Both the position numbers and the translations under genes were made by a program. From Anaerolineae bacterium (GTDB lineage Bacteria; Chloroflexota; Anaerolineae; J102): a stretch of 5,744 nucleotides of DNA. This document shows positions 1-5,357 of the stretch, piece after piece (position 1 is the first letter of the stretch; the number at the start of each line of letters is the position of its first letter). The stretch covers positions 1-5,744 of the forward strand of contig WGCR01000456.1 of the NCBI GenBank assembly GCA_015493675.1, given 5' to 3'. The notes under the pieces were generated by a model. That model ran no database searches. It was not told the origin of the DNA and saw only the letters and a program-made list of their open reading frames with translations.

Positions 1-20
1 AAAACTTGGGATATCCCAAG
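1..20 (-). terminator. Candidate intrinsic terminator downstream of the ACBP gene
   Basis: Bases 5-20 form a perfect 16-bp palindrome, CTTGGGATATCCCAAG, able to fold as a 6-bp stem (CTTGGG/CCCAAG) with an ATAT loop. Read on the minus strand it is followed by TTTT (bases 4-1), which is the order expected of a rho-independent terminator for the minus-strand gene ending at 183. The T tract runs into the window edge, so its full length is unseen, and the stem is short. A protein-binding palindrome is the alternative. Confidence 0.4.
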
Positions 21-40
21 GCCTTTGTGGTTTCCTGCTA

Positions 41-176
41 GTAACTATACAGGTATCCCACACAACGCTTTGCCACGAAGGCGCGAAGGTTTAAGAAGAC
101 ACGAAGAAAACCTTCTATTTTTCCCTTCGTGTCTTTGTGGTTTTTGCCTCGATATGAAAGGGTAGGTGTATAGTTG
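41..176. mobile_element. MITE-like short repeat element with terminal inverted repeats and 9-bp flanking direct repeat
   Basis: The ends are imperfect inverted repeats: AACTATACA at 43-51 pairs with TGTATAGTT at 167-175, and after a 2-base mismatch the match resumes (TATCCC inward on the left, GGGTA at 160-164 on the right, one bulge). Directly outside the ends the 9-mer TTCCTGCTA occurs at 32-40 and again at 177-185, as expected of a target-site duplication. The interior has an 11-bp inverted repeat, AAGACACGAAG (96-106) and CTTCGTGTCTT (125-135), plus an 8-bp pair GAAGGTTT (85-92) and AAACCTTC (108-115). CACGAAG-rich repeats of this kind are, from memory, common in Chloroflexota and other environmental genomes. 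No reading frame of note lies inside, so it would be non-autonomous. One caution: CTTTGTGGTTT occurs at 23-33 outside and 133-143 inside, so a wider repeat family may extend to the left. Confidence 0.55.
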
Positions 177-182
177 TTCCTG

Positions 183-449
183 CTATTTCCCTTGCAGTTT
201 TTCCACCAATTTCACATAGCGCTTCATGGCTACATCCTGAGGCATGCCCTTCAATTTCTTCCAGGCGTCATATTTAGCCCGGCCCGCGAAATCGGTGAAG
301 CCGGGACGTTTTCCCTGCACATCGCCCGCAGATGCCTGCTTGTAGTAGGCATAAAGTTTGAGCAGCGTGTCAGTGTCCGGGCGCTGGGGCAATTGGGTGG
401 CGGCTTGAGTTGCTGCCTCGAATCGGGCCTGCAAGGCTTCGTCGGTCAT
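183..449 (-). CDS. Acyl-CoA-binding protein (ACBP)
   Basis: Small soluble cytoplasmic protein of 88 residues that binds long-chain acyl-CoA esters and buffers or delivers them for lipid metabolism. It is a complete ACBP domain of the usual length (about 86 residues) with no signal peptide. The family signature is clear: LYAYYKQA (residues 32-39), GD at 42-43, RPG at 48-50 and GRAKYDAWKKLKG (56-68). Residues aligning with the ligand-binding Tyr28, Tyr31, Lys32, Lys54 and Tyr73 of bovine ACBP are Tyr33, Tyr36, Lys37, Lys59 and Tyr78; the bovine Trp55 position is Tyr60. The start is supported by an AAAGGAA ribosome-binding site (complement of 457-463) about 8 bases upstream. The gene is monocistronic here, divergent from the glycosyltransferase operon. 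Its stop codon lies within the 9-bp direct repeat of the adjoining repeat element. ACBP is near-universal in eukaryotes and patchy in bacteria. Family assignment is very secure; the physiological role is inferred. Confidence 0.94.
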   Translation of the reverse strand: MTDEALQARFEAATQAATQLPQRPDTDTLLKLYAYYKQASAGDVQGKRPGFTDFAGRAKYDAWKKLKGMPQDVAMKRYVKLVEKLQGK

Positions 450-489
450 GGTTCATTTCCTTTGAGTGTGGGATATCGAAGTGGCTTCA

Positions 490-518
490 AGTATCGCATG
501 CGTCGCCATCTTGTGCAA
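490..518 (-). promoter_or_regulatory. Candidate promoter of the ACBP gene
   Basis: On the minus strand TTGCAC (complement of 513-518) is followed after 17 bases by GATACT (complement of 490-495), which is preceded by TGC, an extended -10 element. The -35 match is weak (3 of 6) and the -10 moderate (4 of 6). Spacing and position, about 40 bases upstream of the ACBP start, fit a sigma70-type promoter. Confidence 0.38.
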
Positions 519-534
519 GCGTCTGAAAAGACGC
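519..534. repeat. 6-bp inverted repeat between the divergent promoters
   Basis: GCGTCT (519-524) and AGACGC (529-534) are perfect inverted repeats around GAAA. The dyad lies immediately upstream of the ACBP -35 candidate and 37 bases before the TATAAT of the opposite promoter, a place where a regulator could act on both. Nothing else shows it is an operator. If transcribed, it would form a GNRA-loop hairpin. Confidence 0.35.
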
Positions 535-546
535 CCGGATGCTTAC

Positions 547-576
547 TTCGCTGATTTCTTTGGCAGCATGTATAAT
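547..576 (+). promoter_or_regulatory. Promoter of the glycosyltransferase-uridylyltransferase operon
   Basis: A perfect -10 hexamer, TATAAT, stands at 571-576. The best -35 at suitable spacing is poor (TTCGCT at 547-552, 18-base spacer). The expected transcription start near 583 gives a leader of about 40 bases before the ATG at 623. It also argues against the in-frame ATG at 539, which would lie upstream of the promoter. Confidence 0.5.
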
Positions 577-611
577 CAAGCCAGCTTTGTCGAGACAAAC
601 CATCACACTTC

Positions 612-617
612 GAGGAG
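612..617 (+). promoter_or_regulatory. Ribosome-binding site deciding the glycosyltransferase start
   Basis: GAGGAG sits 5 bases before the ATG at 623. No comparable Shine-Dalgarno sequence precedes the in-frame ATG at 539, so the start is placed at 623. Confidence 0.7.
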
Positions 618-622
618 TTATC

Positions 623-1879
623 ATGCCTGAAATGACTGATGCCCCGTTGATTCAGGAAATCAGCCAGTCGGCCCCCGAGCCACTGGACCTTACTATCGAG
701 GAGCATTTGCAACACGCCGTCCGCGCGGCAGATCGGCTCCGGGAGGCGTATCCATCTGTTTCGGAATTGGCAGAATTGGAGGCTGAGTTGTCCCGCAAGA
801 AGGATGCTTATCCGCTTATGCTTCATCTGGCGGCCAAGTTGGCCAAATCCAAGCAGATCCTTTCCGAAATCGACCGGAATACGCACGTATCCGTGGTTTT
901 TGCCGTGTATAAGGAAAACATCCGCATCCTCACCAAAGAGGAGAATCCGCTGGGAGAGAACTTTCTCATGCGCAAAATCGGGCAGTTGAACTGGCTGATG
1001 GGAGAGTTTCCCCATTTTTCCTGGGAGATGTATGTGGTGGATGATGGCTGTCCCGATGGCAGCGGGCGCATCGCTCAGCGGATTCTGGCTGAAAAATATG
1101 ATGGGGACAACGTGCATGTGCTCTTTTTGCAGGATGCCATTGATCAGGATTTGCCGGTGATTCGCCCCTTGACCCACACCGATGACAGCCGCAAGGGCGG
1201 CAGCATCGAATACGGCATGTGGGTGGCCGCCCAAAAAGATATTCCCAACCATATCGTCCTCTTCACCGACGCCGACCTCTCCACTCATCTGGGGCAGACG
1301 GGCCTGTTGGTGGGGCCGATCACGGATGGGGCCGACGCGGCCATCGGCTCCCGCCGCGAGCCCGAATCCATCGTGGTTAAGACGGGCACGCGCAACCTGC
1401 GAGGCAAGCTGTTTATCTACCTGTGGAAGCGGGTCATTGCCAACCTCAACGACATCGTGGACACCCAGGCCGGATTCAAGGCCTTTCGGGCCGAAGTCGC
1501 GCGAGATATCGTGGAAGACATGCTGGAAAAGCAATTTGCCTTTGATATCGAGCTGCTGGTGAAAACCCAGTTGCGGCGGCCGGGCAGCATCGCCAAAGTC
1601 CCCATTGCCTGGATTGACAGCGACGCCCTCTCTACCACCACCGACCTCCAGCCCTATCTGGGGATGCTCAAGAGCATGGCGGCCATGTATCGCCGGTATC
1701 TGCCGCCCAATCCCGCCTCCAGCGCCTTCGCTGATTTTATCACATCTCTCTCTCAGGAGGAGTGGGACGAGTTGGTGACCCATGTGCCCGCCCCTATCGC
1801 CAGCCGTGAGCCATACACCTTTGGCGAGTTCGATGGCGTGACCGTTGCTGATTTCGAAACCATCCTGGGGAGAAAATGA
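623..1879 (+). CDS. Family-2-type (GT-A fold) glycosyltransferase, ALG5/DPM1-like
   Basis: Protein of 418 residues predicted to transfer a sugar from a nucleotide-sugar donor. The GT-A core begins near residue 88 (HVSVVFAVYKE). It has the nucleotide-binding acidic motif VVDDGCPDGS (138-147), the metal-binding DAD at 216-218 within FTDADLS, GSRRE at 242-246, and DTQAGFKAF (280-288), which resembles the DTQCGFKLF-type motif of dolichyl-phosphate glucosyltransferases and related bacterial enzymes. The first 85 residues are charged, Glu/Leu/Arg-rich and probably helical. The last 55 or so are an acidic extension beyond the core. No signal peptide or membrane helix is evident, so it is soluble or membrane-peripheral, unlike ALG5. 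It is the first gene of a tight operon; its stop overlaps the longest possible start of the uridylyltransferase (ATGA, 1876-1879), suggesting UDP-glucose or another UDP-sugar as donor. Acceptor unknown. A GpgS-like (GT81) glucosyl-3-phosphoglycerate synthase is an alternative I consider less likely. The fold is secure; the specificity is inference. Confidence 0.85.
   Translation: MPEMTDAPLIQEISQSAPEPLDLTIEEHLQHAVRAADRLREAYPSVSELAELEAELSRKKDAYPLMLHLAAKLAKSKQILSEIDRNTHVSVVFAVYKENIRILTKEENPLGENFLMRKIGQLNWLMGEFPHFSWEMYVVDDGCPDGSGRIAQRILAEKYDGDNVHVLFLQDAIDQDLPVIRPLTHTDDSRKGGSIEYGMWVAAQKDIPNHIVLFTDADLSTHLGQTGLLVGPITDGADAAIGSRREPESIVVKTGTRNLRGKLFIYLWKRVIANLNDIVDTQAGFKAFRAEVARDIVEDMLEKQFAFDIELLVKTQLRRPGSIAKVPIAWIDSDALSTTTDLQPYLGMLKSMAAMYRRYLPPNPASSAFADFITSLSQEEWDELVTHVPAPIASREPYTFGEFDGVTVADFETILGRK
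1867..1872 (+). promoter_or_regulatory. Ribosome-binding site at the operon junction
   Basis: GGGGAG at 1867-1872 lies only 3 bases before the ATG at 1876 but 9 bases before the in-frame ATG at 1882. Normal spacing therefore favours 1882 as the uridylyltransferase start. The site is inside the end of the glycosyltransferase gene, consistent with translational coupling. Confidence 0.55.
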
Positions 1880-1881
1880 CC

Positions 1882-3315
1882 ATGAGCGATTTTGACCAAC
1901 GGTTTTTCCCATTTCAGACCCGAATGCAGGCCGAGGCCTTGCCCGAGCTTTTCATCGAGACCTTCCGTCATTACTACGCCCAACTGCTCGCGGGTGAAAC
2001 GGGCGCGATTCCCGAAGAGGAGATCGAACCGGTGCAGGATCTGCCCGATGCGGGGCAACTGCCCGGGGACCTGGCCCGGGCGGGCGAAAAGCATCTGGCC
2101 CGGACCGTGTTCATCAAGTTAAATGGCGGGTTGGGCACCAGCATGGGGCTGGAAAAGGCCAAATCCCTGCTGCCCGTCAAGAACGGACTCACCTTTCTGG
2201 ACATCATCGCCCGCCACGCCCTGCATCATGGCATCCCTCTGGTCTTGATGAACAGCTTTAACACCCGGGCTGATTCCCTGGCCTTACTGAGAAATTATCC
2301 CGACCTGATCGGCGACATTCCTCTGGACTTCGTCCAGAACAAGGCTCCGAAAGTCCGGCAAGACACGCTAGAGCCGGTTTCCTGGCCAGCGAATCCGGCG
2401 CTGGAGTGGGCGCCGCCCGGCCACGGCGACATCTACACCGCCCTGGTCACCAGCGGTATGCTGGAAATCCTGCTGGCGCATGGCTATGAATACGCGTTTG
2501 TGTCCAACTCCGACAACCTGGGCGCTGCCCTGGATACGGCTATTCTCGGTTATTTTGCCGAAAATCGGCTGCCTTTCATGATGGAGGTTGCAGACAGAAC
2601 CGAAGCCGATCGCAAGGGCGGGCATCTGGCCCGACGTCAGAGTGACAATCAGCTTATCTTGCGAGAATCGGCTCAATGCCCGGATGAGGACAAAGCCGCA
2701 TTTCAGGATATCTCCCGTCACCGCTACTTCAACACCAACAACCTCTGGTTCCACCTGCCCACTCTCAAGCGAGTGATGGCGCAGAGAAACGGCATCCTGG
2801 GCCTGCCCATGATCCGCAACAGCAAAACCGTGGATCCCCGCGATCCCGATTCCACACCCGTGTATCAGGTCGAGACCGCTATGGGATCGGCCATTGCTGT
2901 TTTCGAGGGCGCCCGGGCTCTGCGCGTGCCCCGCAGCCGCTTTTCCCCTGTCAAGACCACCAACGAGCTCCTGGCCGTCCGCTCTGATGCCTTCATCCTC
3001 ACCGACGACTACCGGGTGATGCTGCATCCCCAGCGCGCCGACCGGACCGTGGTGGTGGATTTGGACCCGAATTTCTACAAACTCATCGACCAGTTCGACG
3101 TCCGTTTTCCCTACGGGCCGCCTTCCTTGCTGCATTGCGACAGATTGGTGGTGCGGGGCGATGTGGTCTTCGGCAAAGGCATCGCGATGGAGGGCGAGGT
3201 GGAGATCATCAACGAAGATCTCGATCCCTACATTTTCGATGAAACGCAGGCCGAGCTCTGGCTCGGGCATCATCACGATCATGATCACGACTCAGATTTC
3301 TTTTTGCAGCCATAG
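1882..3315 (+). CDS. UTP-glucose-1-phosphate uridylyltransferase, eukaryotic-type UDPGP family
   Basis: Cytoplasmic enzyme of 477 residues (479 if started at 1876) predicted to make UDP-glucose and pyrophosphate from UTP and glucose-1-phosphate. It belongs to the UDPGP family of eukaryotic UGPases, unrelated in detail to bacterial GalU. Motifs in order: the nucleotide-binding loop KLNGGLGTSMG (79-89), KAKSLLPVK (92-100), PPGHGDIYTAL (178-188), SNSDNLG (208-214), YFNTNNLWF (282-290), QVETAMGSAI (329-338) and RFSPVKTTNELL (353-364) with the conserved Lys358. A C-terminal segment (about 418-445, LVVRGDVVFGKG and following) looks like the left-handed beta-helix of this family. Length is normal for UGPases (about 470-510). 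The protein ends in an unusual His/Asp-rich tail (HHHDHDHD, 463-470). It is the second gene of the operon and is followed within 25 bases by a strong terminator. Related UDP-N-acetylhexosamine or broad-specificity UDP-sugar pyrophosphorylases are possible, but the motif spelling matches UGPase best. Confidence 0.9.
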   Translation: MSDFDQRFFPFQTRMQAEALPELFIETFRHYYAQLLAGETGAIPEEEIEPVQDLPDAGQLPGDLARAGEKHLARTVFIKLNGGLGTSMGLEKAKSLLPVKNGLTFLDIIARHALHHGIPLVLMNSFNTRADSLALLRNYPDLIGDIPLDFVQNKAPKVRQDTLEPVSWPANPALEWAPPGHGDIYTALVTSGMLEILLAHGYEYAFVSNSDNLGAALDTAILGYFAENRLPFMMEVADRTEADRKGGHLARRQSDNQLILRESAQCPDEDKAAFQDISRHRYFNTNNLWFHLPTLKRVMAQRNGILGLPMIRNSKTVDPRDPDSTPVYQVETAMGSAIAVFEGARALRVPRSRFSPVKTTNELLAVRSDAFILTDDYRVMLHPQRADRTVVVDLDPNFYKLIDQFDVRFPYGPPSLLHCDRLVVRGDVVFGKGIAMEGEVEIINEDLDPYIFDETQAELWLGHHHDHDHDSDFFLQP

Positions 3316-3340
3316 CCAGGAACCCACGCCCATCTGAATA

Positions 3341-3373
3341 AAAAACGCCCGGCTGTAAGAACCGGGCGTTTTT
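3341..3373. terminator. Bidirectional intrinsic terminator between converging genes
   Basis: AAAAACGCCCGG (3341-3352) and CCGGGCGTTTTT (3362-3373) are a perfect 12-bp inverted repeat around a 9-base loop. The GC-rich core is flanked by A and T tracts, so each strand ends in a U run. It lies 25 bases after the uridylyltransferase stop and 20 bases past the stop of the converging sugar-binding remnant, and so serves both. Confidence 0.92.
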
Positions 3374-3393
3374 GCGTGCTGGATGAGAGAAAA

Positions 3394-3948
3394 TCAGCGC
3401 AAGCTCTCTTGCGAGTATTTCAGCACCTTGGCCGCATTTTCACTGGTAATGATATCGGGGCCAGTGAGGGTGATCTTGGCCGCAGGTTCGCTGAGATTTT
3501 CATTGTACAGGGTCAGATACATGATGGGGAGATAGCCCTGCAAATAGGGCTGCTGGTCGATGAGGAATAGCATCTCGCCATTCTGGAGAGCCTGAAGCAT
3601 GGCGGGGGAGAGATCGAATGCGGCCAGTTTGACCTTCTCCGCCAGACCATTCTCCTGCAAGGCGGCAAGCGCCGGTTCCCCCACACTGGGCCCCAGGGCC
3701 AGGATGCCGTTGACGCCCGCATCCTGCGCCAGGGCGTCAGCGATCATCTTTTGGGCCTGAGCGGCATCGTCTGTCTCTACTATCAGATTTGTCACCGAGC
3801 CATTGGCGTTGCTCAGCACATCGGCGAAACCCTGGCAGCGAACTTGCAATGCCGTGTTATTCGCCTCCAGGATCAGGCACAACCCCTTGGTGACGCCCGC
3901 TTTCACCAGACGATCACCACAAAATGCCAGGGCCGGGCCTCCGGGCAT
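3394..3948 (-). pseudogene. Sugar ABC transporter substrate-binding protein, C-terminal fragment
   Basis: An open frame of 184 residues from the ATG at 3948 (open up to 3966) encodes the second part of a periplasmic sugar-binding protein of the RbsB-like, Peripla_BP_4 type. Recognisable stretches are GDRLVKAGVTKGLCLILE, NNTALQVRCQGF, VNGILALGPSVGEPALAAL, KLAAFDLSPAMLQAL, IDQQPYLQGYLPIMYL, and the typical C-terminal end LTGPDIITSENAAKVL. The first lobe, normally about 100 or more residues before GDRLV, is absent, so this fragment should not fold as a two-lobed receptor. The natural signal peptide lies upstream in a different frame (see 3903-4142). No permease or ATPase gene of an ABC transporter is in the window. 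The 3' end is intact and runs into the shared terminator. An assembly or sequencing error could explain the frame change but not the missing lobe. Family call is secure; non-function is inferred. Confidence 0.8.
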
Positions 3949-4142
3949 GGCGCTGCAGTTTCGGTCTCACTGCACATGCCATCTGAGTCACTCGTATCTA
4001 TTTTGAACGGCGGCTGGATTTCTGTGGCCTGCGGCGATGTCGGTTCAGGTGCGGGCGTATCGGGCTGTTTGGCGCCACAAGCACTGATAATCAACGCCGT
4101 GATGAGAATAACCAAAACAATTAGCAAAGATCGTTTACGCAT
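3903..4142 (-). pseudogene. Lipoprotein signal peptide and linker, 5' fragment of the sugar-binding protein
   Basis: This 79-residue frame starts with a classical lipoprotein signal: basic MRKRS, a hydrophobic core (LLIVLVILITALII) and the lipobox ISAC with the lipidated Cys at residue 22. A Pro/Thr/Glu-rich linker follows (about 25-43), as in many surface-anchored solute-binding lipoproteins. After residue 50 the sequence loses family resemblance and stops while overlapping, in another frame, the C-terminal fragment at 3394-3948. Start and translation signals look intact: AAGGA (complement of 4151-4155) lies 8 bases before the ATG. Only about 66 codons separate the lipobox Cys from the conserved LCLILE stretch, where roughly 150 or more would be expected, so a large internal deletion accompanies the frameshift. 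A separate tiny lipoprotein gene is possible but unlikely given the adjoining fragment. Confidence 0.7.
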
Positions 4143-4312
4143 ATTTCTTTTCCTTCATGGGGATGGGATGGGCGATGGAAAATGGCCCGAAATCTTCTTG
4201 TACCACACTCTTTCACATACCCCAAAACATTTTCGTTTGCGTTATGTAAGATAAAGGAAATCGGAGCGCGGCGTCGTTGCGGAAATCGCACCCATGAGGT
4301 ATCCTTGTCATC

Positions 4313-4858
4313 ATGAAATCAGAGATATTTTTCCGAAAAATAGAGAATTCTCAGCGTCCGATTGTCGTGGATGTTTGGGCGCCCTGGTGCGCTCCTTGCC
4401 GCCGCATGGAGCCCGTCCTGGAGGAGTTGCAGGAGGTCTATGCCGGGCGCGTGGACGTTTTGAAAGTCAATGCCGATGAATCGCAGCCACTGGTGAAAAA
4501 ACTGGACGTGTTGGGGATTCCCACCACCATCGTCTATCGGGATGGCGAGGAGATCGGACGACGGACCGGGGCGCTGGGCCGCTCCGATCTGACACTGATG
4601 TTTGACGCTGCGCTTTCGGACGAGGTGATGAAAATTCCGGCCATGAGCCAGCGCACCCGCCTCATCAGATTGGGCTTGACAGCCATTGCTTTCATTCTTG
4701 GTTTTGTACTGACGCCCGGCTGGCCGCTGTTTATCGTGGCCGGAGCCTTATTCCTTCTGGCGATTTACGATTATATTCCGGGCGTGCGTGAATTTCGAGA
4801 TCGCATGATCCATAAATTGCTGAATGCCGCCACCGAGGCCCGGGACGAAGGGACGTAG
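4313..4858 (+). CDS. Thioredoxin-domain protein with C-terminal two-helix membrane segment
   Basis: Protein of 181 residues. Residues 1-105 are a thioredoxin fold: VVDVWAPWCAPCRRMEP (18-34) holds the redox pair Cys26/Cys29 and the buried Asp20 equivalent to Asp26 of E. coli thioredoxin; KVNADES (51-57) and LGIPTTIVYRDGEE (67-80), with the cis-Pro at 70, complete it. There is no signal peptide. Residues 117-155 form two hydrophobic helices joined by TPGW, followed by IPGVREFRDR and a basic-to-acidic tail. This part resembles small two-helix membrane domains of the DUF2892/YgaP type, though I cannot confirm the family. The likely topology places the redox domain in the cytoplasm, tethered to the inner membrane, where it would reduce disulfides in a membrane-associated partner. 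The start at 4313 is the only ATG after an in-frame stop at 4295. The nearest Shine-Dalgarno (GAGG, 4296-4299) is 13 bases away, longer than usual. Single gene, divergent from the sugar-binding remnant. Confidence 0.88.
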   Translation: MKSEIFFRKIENSQRPIVVDVWAPWCAPCRRMEPVLEELQEVYAGRVDVLKVNADESQPLVKKLDVLGIPTTIVYRDGEEIGRRTGALGRSDLTLMFDAALSDEVMKIPAMSQRTRLIRLGLTAIAFILGFVLTPGWPLFIVAGALFLLAIYDYIPGVREFRDRMIHKLLNAATEARDEGT

Positions 4859-5190
4859 GCGACGTATCGGGGCGGAGATACAGAATATAAAGCGCGTCAT
4901 TCGGAGCATGCGCCAAATGTAACGCACTTTGAGACTGGCGTTGGCCTGACGCGCCGCCAGAATCGTGCCCGACGCGGCCACGGCGCATGACCAGTGTGTT
5001 GAATGCAGCCATTTACGAGCCAGGCGTCCAGCAGGAAAACCAACGTCGATACCGATGAAAATGACGATGGACGATAGGCGTGGGCGGTGATATTCGGCGA
5101 TTGACATCGTCTATCGTCTATTTGCAAATCAATCTGCCGGGGGGAGAGAGAAATCGGGCGGGGAGTTTGCAGGAAAATTTGGCGCCCCCC
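4859..5190. other. Non-coding stretch, no gene recognised
   Basis: No reading frame here shows recognisable protein features. Minus-strand frames at 4748-5107 and 4897-5277 run through it, but they overlap the thioredoxin gene or the promoter and have arginine-rich, low-information translations. A 6-bp inverted repeat CTGGCG (4935-4940) and CGCCAG (4955-4960) lacks a T tract, so no terminator for the thioredoxin gene is evident. ATTTGCAAAT (5120-5129) is a perfect 10-bp palindrome of unknown meaning. A decayed gene cannot be excluded. Confidence 0.5.
5063..5119. repeat. Tandem heptamers in inverted orientation
   Basis: GACGATG-GACGATA (5063-5076) is a tandem heptamer pair. ATCGTCT-ATCGTCT (5106-5119) is another pair carrying the complementary core, so GACGATAG (5070-5077) and CTATCGTC (5111-5118) are perfect 8-bp inverted repeats. 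This could be a binding site for a regulator or a hairpin. No function is shown. Confidence 0.4.
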
Positions 5191-5220
5191 TTGACAGCGA
5201 CAGGGGCTGTGTGTTATGAT
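5191..5220 (+). promoter_or_regulatory. Near-consensus sigma70 promoter upstream of the LacI-family gene
   Basis: TTGACA (5191-5196) is a perfect -35, followed after 18 bases by TATGAT (5215-5220), one mismatch from consensus. Transcription would start near 5227, within the first operator. No other gene lies between here and 5592, so this probably drives the LacI-family gene with a leader of about 365 bases, lengthened by the inserted element at 5358-5526. Confidence 0.75.
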
Positions 5221-5251
5221 GAAAGCGCTTTCAGAAAACGCTTTCATCATA
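5215..5251. promoter_or_regulatory. Double LacI-type operator overlapping the promoter
   Basis: Site 1 is a perfect 14-bp palindrome, TGAAAGCGCTTTCA (5220-5233), with the central CpG typical of LacI-family operators. Site 2, AGAAAACGCTTTCA (5233-5246), is a near-palindrome sharing one base with site 1; their centres are 13 bp apart. The pair sits in a larger dyad: TATGATGAAAGCG (5215-5227) is exactly inverted as CGCTTTCATCATA (5239-5251) around 11 bases. Site 1 begins at the last base of the -10, so bound repressor would block initiation. Autorepression by the adjacent LacI-family protein is inferred. Confidence 0.75.
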
Positions 5252-5357
5252 TTTGAGCCTGACCGGATTTGAATCAAGTAATTTGCAAAAATCAGTGTCC
5301 TTCAGCGATCAAATCTTTTTGAAACGAGATATTTTAGCGACGATATTGAATTTTTCC

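Noticed and set aside
61..145. Repeated CACGAAG units as a CRISPR array
   Set aside because: Units are short, irregular and inverted, with no constant-length spacers; they fit a palindromic interspersed element.
539..622. Upstream in-frame ATG extending the glycosyltransferase by 28 residues
   Set aside because: It lies before the TATAAT at 571-576 and lacks a ribosome-binding site, whereas GAGGAG precedes the ATG at 623.
446..1912. Long minus-strand open frame of 488 codons opposite the glycosyltransferase
   Set aside because: Its translation shows no family motif, while the opposite strand carries clear GT-A motifs, a promoter and a ribosome-binding site. It is a codon-bias shadow.
2368..3288. 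Minus-strand open frame of 306 codons opposite the uridylyltransferase
   Set aside because: The plus strand has unbroken UDPGP motifs throughout; the antisense translation is featureless and His/Gly/Val-rich as expected for a shadow.
1882..3315. GalU or GlmU-type identity for the uridylyltransferase
   Set aside because: The KLNGGLGTSMG loop and NSDNLG motif are those of the eukaryotic-type UDPGP family, and the length is far greater than GalU's roughly 300 residues.
4748..5277. Minus-strand frames of 119 and 126 codons in the gap after the thioredoxin gene
   Set aside because: They overlap the thioredoxin gene or the promoter-operator region, overlap each other in different frames and show no recognisable domain.
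5262..5278. T-arm-like sequence GATTCAAATC on the minus strand, possible tRNA
   Set aside because: The flanks do not pair as a T stem, and no anticodon or acceptor stems could be traced around it.
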